In this document: piece by piece, positions 46,203-57,800 of the stretch | Numbering within the stretch: position 1 is the first letter of the stretch | Layout: each line of letters begins with the position of its first letter | NCBI GenBank assembly: GCA_036186865.1 | Contig: AP025043.1 | Span: forward strand, 32,906,690-32,970,689 | Reading direction: 5' to 3' | Source of the DNA: Eustoma russellianum | Lineage: Eukaryota; Streptophyta; Magnoliopsida; Gentianales; Gentianaceae | Length of the DNA: 64,000 bases | Notes under the pieces: model-generated | What the model was told of the DNA's origin: nothing | Databases searched by the model: none | Seen by the model: the letters and a program-made list of their open reading frames with translations, nothing else | Translations under genes and position numbers: made by a program

Positions 46203-47200
46203 TCCTTGTCCTTGGCTTGTTTATTATTGTTGTTATTATTATTATTTTTCTTCGTGGGTCAATCATATGAAATATATCCTTTTTGACCGCATTCATAACA
46301 CTTTAATTCTTTATTATACTATTTGTTTGTGTTATTTTCCCTAGGTTGAGAAGAAGAAGAAGAAGAATGTTGTCTATTCCTATTAGGACGTTTGAAAAAC
46401 TTCCTAAGTTTTCTTGCTATTAATATCAAGTCATCATCTAATTCAGTATCACTATTACTGTCATCATTATTTGTATGTGTTTCAGTTGTTTTGAAAGCTA
46501 TAGACTTACTTGATGATTTAGATGACTTGGACTTCCGTTGGTTTAGTTTTACCTCATAGACTTTAAGAGACCTGATCAATTCATCCATCTTAGTGATTGA
46601 CTTTGTCTCCTCGATTGCAGTCACCTTTGGATCCCATTCAGCAGGAAGGCTTCATAGCACCTTTTGAACCTTTTCATTGTTCGAAAATGACTTCCCTAAA
46701 GCTTCAAAGGCATTGAAAACATTAGTAATCCCCAAATCCATAGATGTTCTGAATTCATTCAGCAACATTTTGAAAGTCTCTAATTCAGTCATAAGCATGT
46801 TTATTTTTGACTCTTTAACACCACTAGTACTTTCATGCTTTAATACAAGTGATTTCCACATGTCGTGTGCGCTTGTGCAATTTAAAACATATCCTGCTTC
46901 AGACATTGTAAGTCCATTCAAGAGTAATTACATAGCTTTAGCATTCAATGACATTTTCTTTTTATCTTCCGATGTCCATTCACTTTTATATTTTTCTACT
47001 TCTTGAGTGACTCCACTAACTTGTACAACTTTCATTGGAATGTACGGCCAATCTTCAACTATAGACCATAAATCGATGTCTATAGCCATTAAGAATAGCC
47101 TCATTCTTAGTTTCCAATGAACAAAATTATTGCCGTCGAAAAGAAGAGGACGTTGAGTGGACATACCTTCCAACTCACCTTTGTGAGAAACTATTGCCAT
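46203..47200 (-). pseudogene. A gag N-terminal and knuckle region
   Basis: ATG 47200 starts MAIVSHKGELEGMSTQRPLL, the UBN2-type domain (FVHWKLRMRLFLMAIDIDLW). A stop at 46928-46930 and a break between 46652 and 46624 split it into three pieces. The last (46319-46624) holds a Ser-rich stretch and RKFFKRPNRN. A damaged knuckle (CYEC..KGYISYD, then TGA) lies at about 46255-46310. It continues at 36082 on the far side of D. Confidence 0.88.
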
Positions 47201-47304
47201 AGTATGTACCTTTAATCTGAGATAAGCAGGCTACAAAGAGTAATTGTTTCTTGGCTTTGTATTGATTATACGGTGTTGAATCTTGCTTCTTTGAGTGTTT
47301 TTGA

Positions 47305-47320
47305 CCTCGCTCTGATACCA
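47305..47320 (-). promoter_or_regulatory. A primer-binding site
   Basis: Complement begins TGGTATCAGAGCGAGG; tRNA-Met type; two bases from the 5' LTR. Confidence 0.92.
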
Positions 47321-47322
47321 AT

Positions 47323-50038
47323 TGTTGGACCGTGCACCTGCAATAAATACCACTAGAGGGGGGTGAATAGTGGTTAGTGGAAATTACACTACAACCCTTT
47401 GCAAAAATCCCCTTTGAAAAAAGAATCTGAAAGTGCCTGAGATTCAGAACCCATTTTTGAAAAATTCAAAAATAATTGTACACAACTCCAAAAATTATAA
47501 AACTTTTCAGAATTTAACTTCAATGAGTTAACAAGACTCTGTCCAAAAATCAAATAAAAATAAGATCGTTTGGCCCTTCAAACAAATAAAAAGATTCAGA
47601 TGGTGAATCTGGACAGAATTGGACAGAATGTTGCTGATTTTGAAAATAGTGTTTCTCTTTGAACACTGAACCAAACAGGTTGATCTTTATATCAAAACAC
47701 TCCTCAGGATGTGTAGATTATGTTTCCAAAAGGCCCTGACCTTAAACAATTCTTGATAAATACAGAATTTAAGTTTTCTCAAAACTGGTCAGATTGCATC
47801 CAGATTGGAGCAGTTATCTTGCAAAGACTGAAAGACTAACTTTCCCTTGCTCAAATCAAGTGATTCGTGTTGCAAATGAAAGCTAACAGTCTGAATTATA
47901 ATTTCACCAAAAATCCAAAATTTTGAAAGTGTTTAGCTATTTTTTCAAATTGTGAGAAATTGTGTGAAAACTGCAGTAAAAACGGGCAGAAAACAGAAAT
48001 GAAGAAACAAGACAAGAAAACCAAGGATTTATCCTGGTTCGGTTAATGTGACCTACTCTAGTCCCAAGGAACACCTTTCTTTGGATTTCACTATCAAATG
48101 AATCACCATACAACAAGAACCAAGCTTGATCCTTGGGTTATACACCAACCCTATTCAAGACTTGGATAATCATCTTCTAAGCAACACTTAGTTGCAACAT
48201 CTCTACCACCTATTGATGTAGCCTTATAAGAATGGCTAATCAATCTTAAAAATGAAGCTCAAGAGGCTTGTAGCACAACAAAAACAACAAGATCACCTTT
48301 GCTACAAAGAATGGAACAAGAATAACAACAAGAAAAAGATGATAGCTAGACAATTCAACAAATACTTGTGAGCTTCAAGTGTGCTTCATCTTCTTCACCA
48401 TTGCCTCTGTTTATAGTGTCAATTGAGCCTTGGAGATAAGACTTCCAATGTGTCACCATCTTCATCATCAAGTCCAAATGTCTTCTCATCATTTGTTGGC
48501 CTTGTACACTTGGCAAATTAAGACAAAATGATTGGTCCACCTTGGCAACTCCATGTGGCCGATTTTATCAACTAAAATTGTCTTGATTATCCTTTGCCAA
48601 AAGTGAAGATAATTAGAGAGATAATACTCCACTATTCCCTCAACCCCTTAGCTTGAGAATAGGCATGTGAGGCTTTGAACATTTCAAATAAAATTCAGCT
48701 TCAATATCCAACGGCTACTAAGCATTTTTCCAAGATAATCTTTTGATTTTCCTTAATAAAATAAGAAAGGATAATACCACCAAAATATCCCCAAATTTAA
48801 GCACAATAATAGGACATGTGAAGTCTTGATTTGACTTTAAAAATCTGCTGAAAATAGTCAAGAAAACCAAGTAGCCGTTTGGCTACATTTGAATATTTCC
48901 AAGTTGGCATTTTTGCCAACTAGCTCCTTTTTTATTTGTCCACTTGTCTCCAACTCATAAAATGAATAATGTATCACTTCCACCTGCTCATACACATTTT
49001 TGAGCATACAAATATGTGTAGCAACTCAGATTTTTGAAGAAGAAACTAATAGATAATAGTTGACAAGATTATGTCAACGTGTAACACCGAAATTCCCAAT
49101 ATTTCTTCTTATATGTCATGAACATTTCCACACATTTGAAACCTTTAATATCTCTGAATAATGATGATAAATGCGCTTTTATAACATATATAAGATGGTC
49201 TTCAAGAAAAAATAGAATGTGACTTCTCAAATCGTCACATATCCCGCTATAGTCAATAATATCATCATGTGAGTGAAAAAGATAAAGAATCACCATATTA
49301 TCTTAAAGTTAATAATGAATCAGCTCCAGAATGAAGATAATATTATGTTCAAGAGATTTCTTGAGTGAAAAAACCAAAAATACCCTCGGAGGTAAAATTA
49401 CCAAAATACCCCTGGTATATGAAAACTCCAGAAATGACCCCGATGGTCAAAAATAATCATGATATCACCTTTGTCATGATAAATAGTATAAGAATACATC
49501 CTTGAAATATTTTCACCATGTGATGTTCCTACAAAACTCAAAATACCAATTTTGCCCTTTTTGGTAAGTTGTAGAAACTTCCAAGGCACGTTAGCCACAA
49601 TACATTAACAATCATCAAAATCAAATAACATTGACATAATGAGCATGGATAAATCATATACAAATGAAAACAACCACTTTAACATATTTCAGAAAAATAT
49701 TTCTAAAAACCCTAAACATTCTGTGAGACGTGGATCGATCCATGTGAGGGGCTGACGTACGTCGATCGATCCACGTGAGGGGCTGACGTACGTCGATCGA
49801 TCCACATGAGAGATTGATGTCTCATAGTAAGTTTTTGGTTATTTTCAGTCCAACATGGATCGATCCATGTTAGGGGATGATGTACATCGATCGATCCATG
49901 TGTCTCTGCCTGAGAGATCCACGTCATGTTTCTTCACTTTTTCATCCTTTAATCACTTATAACACCATATGTGACATTTCTAAGTATTCACCACTTAAAA
50001 TCATGACTTTGAAAATTATCCAAACATATTTCTCAACA
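47323..50038 (-). repeat. A 5' LTR
   Basis: 2716 bp, TGTTGGACCGTG...TTTCTCAACA. Partner of 5345-8059 with many substitutions and small indels. The ACGT/GATCGATC array (49727-49917) includes two 31-bp units with TGACGTACGTC and the 20-bp palindrome at 49852-49871. It is followed by the TSD CTGCT (50039-50043). Confidence 0.93.
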
Positions 50039-50043
50039 CTGCT

Positions 50044-50870
50044 GGCTCTTCTGGGATGCCACCGAATGTTCCCTCACTGTTGATAGCGGTGGCACCCTTT
50101 CCTGGGTTTGGAGTCTTCTTCTCCGGCTGTCTCCTCCCTGGAGCATCCCACCACTCTGGGTACCCCACCAGTTGAAAACAGGTGACTTTGTTGTGCTTCT
50201 TCATCCCACAATGGGTACACCTGAGCTTTGAATTGTCTTCTTTGTCGCCATGCGATGACTGTGTAGACCGTGGTGTTGCCTACATTTTGTCCGTTCTGCT
50301 CTAAGCCTTCAAACCCATTACAATACCAGTGATGATTCTGAATCTGAGGGTATTCCGCGTAATATTCCAATCCTGGCTTCCTCAAACTGGATTGCTGCAT
50401 ATGCCATTTCCACTGTAGGTATTGGCTCTCGTTTTAAGAGGTCACGCTTGACACTGTCAAATTGGCTATCTACTGCGGTTAACAATTAGAAAAGGTGTTC
50501 TGCTTGGATTTTTTTATTGTAGATGGCCATGTATGTCCTTCATGGGATTGGGATCCCTGCCGTCAATAGCCATCCACACCCCCTGAAGATGGTTCCAGCA
50601 GTCCTCTAGGCCTCCTCCGTTCTATCTGATGTATTTGCCCTCTGGTGCAGGTCAAATGCTTGAAGCGCGTCTCCCCCTGCCCAGTATGTAATAGAAAGGC
50701 CATCCCAGCGAGCCTTGGCTATTGAGTATTGTGAAACATTGTTTACTAGTCGTGGTTCAATGTTCTGCACCAGTCAAGTGAACACCAACTCGTCATGTTG
50801 TTCCCACTGAGTGTAATTCGGGTCTATTTCCTGCGGTGGGGGGGATGCCTGTCAGGTGTTGCGTTCTTTC
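50044..50870 (-). pseudogene. Z gag zinc knuckle and middle part
   Basis: The minus strand near 50130-50222 reads a CCHC knuckle (CTHCGMKKHNKVTCF) followed by LVGYPEWW, the hallmark of one copia gag group. The upstream open piece (50074-50400) overlaps it in another frame. From 50401 to 50870 the gag middle is degenerate; several frameshifts are likely and I see no long ORF. Confidence 0.8.
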
Positions 50871-51053
50871 TCATCCTCCTATTGCCTTCTTTAAGAGAGT
50901 AGCCCAAAGGGGATAATTTTCTCCGTTGAATTTAAAGCCAAGCGATAGATCTTCTGTGTTAGCCTGTGTTGTGCTTAAACTGTTCTTTAAAAGGTTGACT
51001 AGTTGAATGGCCAACTCGTCACCTTTTGGTCCGAACGAACCTGTGTTTGTCAT
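50871..51053 (-). pseudogene. Z gag N-terminus
   Basis: ATG 51053 opens MTNTGSFGPKGDELAIQLVN and reaches LGFKFNGENYPLWATLLKKA, the conserved start of copia gag (NYPLW). It stops after 60 codons. 51054-51272 is the leader between primer site and gag and shows a repeated TTTTTCTGAGTCCA block (about 51162-51260). Confidence 0.85.
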
Positions 51054-51272
51054 GGTTTTGTTTTCTTGGTTTCGGTCAGAGGGTCTAAGAAAGGTATGTT
51101 ACAATGAAGAAACACTTTGTTTCTGAGCTGTTTTTAGGATCAATGATGAAAAACACAATTTTTTCTGAGTCCACTGTGCTCACCACTCATTAATTATTGG
51201 ATCAAAGAGATGGAGGAAAAGAAGGACAGTGATGGAAAACACTGATTTTTTCTGAGTCCACGGATCAGAAAG

Positions 51273-51287
51273 CCTGCTCTGATACCA
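51273..51287 (-). promoter_or_regulatory. Z primer-binding site
   Basis: Complement TGGTATCAGAGCAGG directly abuts the Z LTR; initiator tRNA-Met type. Confidence 0.9.
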
Positions 51288-51498
51288 TGTTAGTAATACT
51301 TTGCGAATGAAAGAATACTTTTCATTGATTTTTACTATCATGAGTACATACAATTTATAGATCCTTAGCTAAGTCTATCTAAGGGAGATGATTTGATTTC
51401 GATATGGTTTTAATTAGTTACCATATCTTATCCTGATCCCATTCAATCAAATCTCAAATATTCTATCTTCTACATTTCAAATATCCCATATCTTAACA
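51288..51498 (-). repeat. Z 5' LTR, 211 bp
   Basis: TGTTAGTAATACTT...TATCTTAACA. It is short, unlike the LTRs of A and B, so Z belongs to another copia group. The expected TSD to the right is GGGTT; its partner is off the window. Confidence 0.85.
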
Positions 51499-51609
51499 GG
51501 GTTGTCTCAGTGATGGTGGGGGTGAGTGCTGCAAGGGAAGAGAAGGGGAGGTGGGAGAAAAAAGAGGAACTGCGTATTTGGTATAAAAAGTGGTTTAGTC
51601 AATTAGAAC
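51499..51609. other. Unassigned spacer
   Basis: 110 bp of purine-rich sequence between Z and LTR E. No gene or repeat is recognised. It is the only stretch in the window that may be old host DNA. Confidence 0.4.
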
Positions 51610-54116
51610 TGTAGTACCCTGCCCCAAATTAGGGTTTCGGACTGGTGCATCCACCGTACTCTACTACAAGAAGTATAAGGCATCGACACCATACGTAACG
51701 CCCCGCCCAAAACTAGGATTTCGGTCCGGTACACCTGTCGTACTCTGCTACGAGAAGTACAAGGCATCGATTGTATACATGTGCATGTCAACATGAATAA
51801 TGAATCAGTAAGCGGAAGCAACATAAACATAAACAAAATACAATCGACGTGCATTACTATACATTACAATTATGTACAAATCATCAGATGCTATATACTG
51901 AACTACTATGAATACATGATAATCCCATGAATAATATCCTCAATATAATCTCTCAGCGCATTTCATCGCTATCGATGATCTATCAGGTCAGTCCTCAACA
52001 AGCCGATGTAGTGGTACCTATTATCTATAGAGTGATAAGGCAAGTATGAGTGATAAAACGTAATTGCCTAGCAAGTATTCCTGCTAGATACGTCATGGAT
52101 CATACATGCAGAGATGGGGTAACAGAGTAATAACAATCGTAACAATAAACATAATAAAGCGCGTCTCCATTTGCAAATAAAGTGACATTACATAAAAGTG
52201 GATAAATAACAGTTAGCACATATGTCTCTATCCGGTAAACAACTATACGATTATATCAATACTTAGATTCTCAATCCAAGTCTGCGATGTCATCTTATTT
52301 AGTCTCATCGTCTATATACATCAAGTCCTTATACACGTCATGTAAATACGATAATGCTACGATGCAATGTATTTTGTAAAAAAAAGCCATAAAAATTTGA
52401 TAACGATGTATGATAACCCAAAAGCGATGTCATAAAACTTCCATAAGATGACGATAGATCGAAATCGATGTCATGAAAATTCCATAACGATGAACGATAA
52501 CTCAAAAGTCATGTCATGTCATATGATGGTTATAGCACTTTACCTTGCATGCGAATAATATCATATAGTGATGGAGTATCCCCATATATTCACATGTACA
52601 AAATATGAATCGCGATGAAATCACCATTTTGTTACATCATAATGTACATAAGCTAAAGATAGACTGATATGCCGGTGATCCCCTGTCCATCGACAAGAGA
52701 TATACACATGCCGATAAGAAACGATATGATATGCCTACGATATCAATCCCCTTGGATTCTAATATCGCGACAGCCTCCAATCATCGATAACGATGCGATA
52801 CGCCCGTAATACCAACCACCTCAGTCATGGTATTGTGCAACCTCTCGACAGTCAATAGCGATACGATACAATATCATAAGATATCCGACTATACGATATG
52901 ATTCCATATGCAAGGATGACCTTTTAAATAAAACACTTTATGCAATATGACCAATGTATGCATATGCTTTTCTTCCTAATCCATTTAACATATATGAAAA
53001 CTCCACTAGTCTCCATCTTAACATATCCTTAAAGTTCACTATAGATGCACTTACTATATACTTAAACCATGAAATTCTCCATCTTCTTTTCCTTCTCTAT
53101 AAAATCAGTCAAGAGCTCCTATTTTAATATCAATTCATCCACTGGCATATTCTTAACATATTCAACTTACACCTACTAAAAAGGGTTCAAAAACCCTAAT
53201 CTACTATCCTTTTCTATATACTTTTATCTTTTGTAACTGTATACATATAGTACTCACATCTTCATTCATTCTTTATTCTATACTCCTTTCTATCCATATA
53301 CATGAACAAGTGACTTATTCCATGTTAAATATATATATAAACCGTGCCTATGTGTATATATTCAAAAATCTTCTTCTTAGTCGAAATGTATATATATACA
53401 TATGTGTGTGTGTGTATATATATATATTATCTAATTCTTTTCTTATCACCACTTATACTTATGTCATTGTTTGATATTTATTCCACTAATTGCATATTAA
53501 TGTAAATATCATGAATTAAAATCATTTATGTCTTCAAATGGGTGCCGTTTATATGTATATATATGTATATGTATATATAAATTTTTATACGTTATGTATA
53601 TATATGTGTTCATAATACTTGAATAAACTATTTAGGTCATGAAAAAGGCCTTGATGGCCGTGTTATATATGAACATATTCACATACTTGTACTTTCATGC
53701 ATAATACATATATGTATTCATATTATATAAACAGTTTAGTCACATCTTAATAACACACTTATATCCGTGTGTGTGCATAAATGTTTCAACATACTTATAT
53801 TTTTATACTTAATACACATATGTATTTATCTTATATAAATAATTTATTCAAACGCTAACAACATAAATAACCGTGTGTGTATATACCTAGTTCAACATAC
53901 TTATACTTTTATGCATAATACATATATATATACACTTATAAATTGTAAATAATTTATCTAAACTTTAAATATTAACTTTGGCCGAATATATATGTATAAA
54001 TCCTTACTTTTATAAATATTTATACACTTTACATATATGTATTTATAACATATCAAATAGTCATTTTTCTTCTAAAAAGGTTTTGGCCCGTGTGTGTGTG
54101 TGTATATATATATATA
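51610..54116 (-). repeat. Degenerate LTR E (Y/C family)
   Basis: Starts TGTAGTACCCTGCCCC and follows the C 5' LTR in order. The head block (CCGTACTCTACT..GTATAAGGCATCGA) is duplicated (51610-51693 and 51694-51780). Further on are CATAAAA/GATAACGATG short repeats (52380-52520) and AT-rich sequence with GGCC and (GTAT)n motifs. LINE 2 interrupts it at about 54117. The AT-rich stretch after the LINE (59263-59399) may be its continuation. Confidence 0.78.
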
Positions 54117-54540
54117 TATTTTAGTTGAAAGACAGGCGGTACCGTCCTGGTGTTTTATTAATATAATGGACCCTCACTTGTGGCGGAAGAATACCGTGGT
54201 TACATTGTAGTCCTAGCTATGGCGGGAGACTCTCCCAAGATAAACAAAATAACAATTTAAAAATGTACAAGCTACGCAGAAAATTTGCTAGTGAATGTAT
54301 AGGATAAGTATGATGCCATGGTTGTATATCACTGATGAGGTCAGGAAAATGCAATTTCGTACGATACTGCTGCTGCCAATGCCAGTGTGTTCTGCCGTTG
54401 TTGCCATATGCGTGTCTCATGAATAAACATAGTTGTTACCATGTGCAGTTTGAGGCCCCAAAAGCATAAAACAATGATAAAGTGAACCAGAAGTTATATG
54501 TAAATATCACTAATATACTGTAGAGAATGTAATATATACC

Positions 54541-54768
54541 GACGTTGCTTGTATTCAGCCATAATACAAGCAACCCATTTTTTGAATGCTCTGGATGTTT
54601 ACGTTGCCTGAGTTTCTGAATGCCTTCGTCATGTTCCTCGGCAAAAAGACGCATGAGAAAATTATAAAAAGGATTAAACAGTGTGGCGTATGGATGAATG
54701 AAATAAAATAGTCTGAGTGTGAAGTCATACCAACGTTGCCTATGTCTAACGAAGACATAGGCAACCAT
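54541..54768 (-). ncRNA. Paired stem-loops in LINE 2 3' UTR
   Basis: Two perfect 12-bp stems with 7-nt loops: GTTGCTTGTATT/AATACAAGCAAC (54544-54574) and GTTGCCTATGTC/GACATAGGCAAC (54735-54765). They differ at four stem positions, each with the matching change on the other arm. Both are preceded by AC. LINE 3' ends are known to be recognised by the element's RT in several families; that role here is inferred. Confidence 0.6.
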
Positions 54769-54803
54769 ATGCATAGTGTGCCAGCTCATTTTAAGTTACA
54801 TGA

Positions 54804-57800
54804 TTAGAAGCGTAGGGATGGTAACGTATTATCCATCAATATAGCCCCTCTGACCTCAGGTGGCAAGGACTCCATCGTGGTGTAAAGAGTGATGCCTGTG
54901 GAGCGAAATCCATATGTAGCTAGTTTATGAGCTGCTGTGTTGGTCTCCCGGAAGCAGTGTTGAATTGTTGCACCATTTATGCAGAGAAAGCTGATTGTTC
55001 GTTGTAAATCTGCTGCATATGGTCCAGTAAAGTTGGATGGATGTGCAAGATTCAATAGCTGCTGTTTACAATCCGTTTCAATCCATAAATGGTCATAGTG
55101 CATCGCATAGTAGATAATGGCAAACTGCAGTGCCATTAGCTCTGCTCTTATGGGTGGTGCAGGTGGTAATCCAAAGCATGCTGCAGAGATTAGCCCTCCT
55201 TGATGATCCCTTAATATTGCGCTTCCAGCCGCATGTGCGTTAGATATTGTTGCATCTACATTGAGCTTTAATCGTCCTGCAGGAGGATGTTTCCAGCGTA
55301 CGATTTTAAGCATCTTTCGGGGTATCGTTGGAGAAAAATGACGTGACACCAGATATGGTATATGTTGCGAGAATTTCCTGTTCTTTGTTGCGTCACACCA
55401 CGTGTATATATGATCCCTAGTTTTATGGTGTAGTCGATAACTAGAATATGCGTCCTCATCAAATCTAATAGTAGTGTACTCTTTCCATATTGCCCATGCT
55501 ACCATTGATGGAACTATTGCTCGCAGTTGACCAAACATTGTATTTGATGATGATGCACTCCACCATTGCATCATGTAACTACGTATTGATGCACCAGTGG
55601 GGAGGGGACCAGAAAAGATAACAGACATTTCTTGCCAAAGTAGATATATATTTGCACATGTTAAGAAAAGATGATTCATATCCCCCGTCTCTGTTTTGCA
55701 GAATGCACATTGGGTAGGAAAGATAGTTTGCCAGCGCCTCATATTGTCCGGAATAGGTAATGCACCTCTCCATAATCTCCATAGAAATATTCTGCACCCA
55801 AGTGGTAAAGTCTTCCACCAAATATGTTCTGGATAGGAGACATTTGATGATGTAGACAGTGCGAGGCATGATGATTTGAGTGAGAACTGTCCATTTGTAT
55901 CCGCCAACCATACATAGCCTTTCGAAGTATGTTGAACATGTTGTGTCATAAATGAATCAATGGAACATATACGCTTCCAAGTAGGAGAGTCATATATATG
56001 AGCGTATAATGTTGGTCTTCTTCCATATTTCGCACGGCTAAATTGGGCCCATAACGTGGATGAGTGATGATATCTCCACCAAAGACTACAGTTATACGCT
56101 TGCTGCAGTGTTGATAAATGCCTTATGTCTAGTCCGCCCATTTCCGCTGGATTGCATATTGTGTCCCATGATATCCAATGATGTCCATCTTTCCATAAAA
56201 AATGCGCCATTTTGCGAGACAAAACATTGATAACACTCTTTGGCAGTGTAGAACTGGCCATTATATGAAGTGGCATTGAACAGAGAACGTGACGCACCAA
56301 GATTAATCTGCCTAACATTGAGAGCATTTTTGCCGACCAAGTATTGAGGGCACTGTCTACATGCTGTATTAAAGAAGTGCAGTGTGCCGCCCTATTAATA
56401 CCCTTATGTAGGTAAGTTCCCAGATATTTGATTGGAAAATTAGCAAGCCGCATGCCTAATGATTGTGAAACCCGTGAGCCTTGTAGTCCTGTACTTACCA
56501 CTATTTAACTCTTATATAAGTTAACCAATTGTCCAGATGCTGTTTGATATGCATCTAGAAATGACCGAAATTGTTGCAAGTTTCTTGCACTGCCATTCAA
56601 GAAAATGACTAGATCATCAGCGAAGACAAGGTGTGTTACCTGCGGAACTCTGCCAGATTGAAAACCTCTTATTGTTCCATTACACATCAAAGTATTAAGT
56701 CCACGTGAAAAACCTTCTGAGGCTAATATAAATAGAAGTGGAGAGAGGGGGTCGCCATGTTTGACCCCCCTTCTAATAGGAAAGAAACCTGTTGTGCTTC
56801 CATTCACTAAGACTGAGCATTTTGTTGCAGCAAGATTGTTCATAATCATTCGAATAAGGCGCGCATGAAAACCCATTTTAGCCAGGAGTAGACGTAAGAA
56901 TGTCCAACAAACTCTGTCAAATGCCTTTGCCATATCAAGCTTGATTAGAATGTGACCTCCTCTCGATGGTCTGTCCATGAGGTGAACCATTTCTTGGGCC
57001 AAAAGAATTTGTTCAGTTATATCTCTACCTTTCATGAAACCAGCTTGCTCTGGTGATATAAGCTTTGGCAGCAAACGTGATATACGTGCGGCAAGTAATC
57101 TTGTGATGGACTTAGCCATGAAATTTGTGAGGCAAATGGGTCTATATTCGGCAAAGGAAGAAGGATTGGCCACCTTTGGTATCAACGTAATGAGTGAAGA
57201 TGCTAGTTTAGCCGGAGGCCGAATTCCTATGAAGAATTCCTGAATTGCTTTGTACACATCCATAGATATAACATTCCAAAATTGCCTGTAGAAGGATCCT
57301 GGAAAACCATCAGGTCCAGCTGCACTAGATGGACTCAAGTCCCATATGGCCTGCTTCACTTCAGATATGTCCGGCATACGAAGTAATCCATCGTTATCTT
57401 CATCCGAAAGTAATTGTGGCACATATTGCAATATCTCCTCATAGATACTTGTTTGCTCTGCTGTAAATAATTGTTGAAAGAATCTCACTGCTTCATCTTC
57501 AATGTCCGATTGAGATTCTAATTCAACACCATCAGATCTTCTGATACTGTGAATGCGTTGTCGATGTCGTTTCTCCTTCACTTTTTGATGAAAAAATTTA
57601 GTATTGGCATCCCCTTCATTCATCCACTTGACATTCGCTTTTTGTTTCTAATATAGCATGGCTTGTTTCTGAGCTAACCGCAGTTGACTCATCGAATAGT
57701 GATATGCTTCTCGTGAATCATCTGATGGATGTGCATCATATAGTCTTTCCCAACTCGTTACTTCCTCCTCCGCCGCAACCACCGCATCAAATATATTACC

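Larger units (their letters stand above)
5345..50038 (-). mobile_element. Ty1/copia element A (Sirevirus-like), nested host
   Basis: Element A lies on the minus strand. It has a 3' LTR at 5345-8059, 5' LTR at 47323-50038, a 5-bp TSD CTGCT on both sides, primer site 47305-47320 and polypurine tract 8060-8072. Its own sequence is in three blocks: 5345-12434, 35819-36082 and 46198-50038. The gaps are element B (12435-35818) and chromovirus D (36083-46197; one TSD copy counted with D's flank). LTR lengths of about 2715 and 2716 bp match. The LTR pair differs at many sites by eye, so this insertion is clearly older than D. Long LTRs and several polypurine tracts suggest the Sirevirus lineage. Confidence 0.93.
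2996..51498 (-). mobile_element. Ty1/copia element Z, split host of the nest
   Basis: This is the oldest visible layer. Its pieces are 2996-5344 and 50039-51498; everything between belongs to element A and its guests. Read on the minus strand it has a 211-bp LTR (51288-51498), primer site, gag, protease remnant, integrase and the start of reverse transcriptase. LTR Y interrupts the reverse transcriptase at 2995, so Z's 3' end lies outside the window. Gag resumes across the A insertion with the 5-bp duplication CTGCT at 5340-5344 and 50039-50043. All reading frames are broken. Confidence 0.88.
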
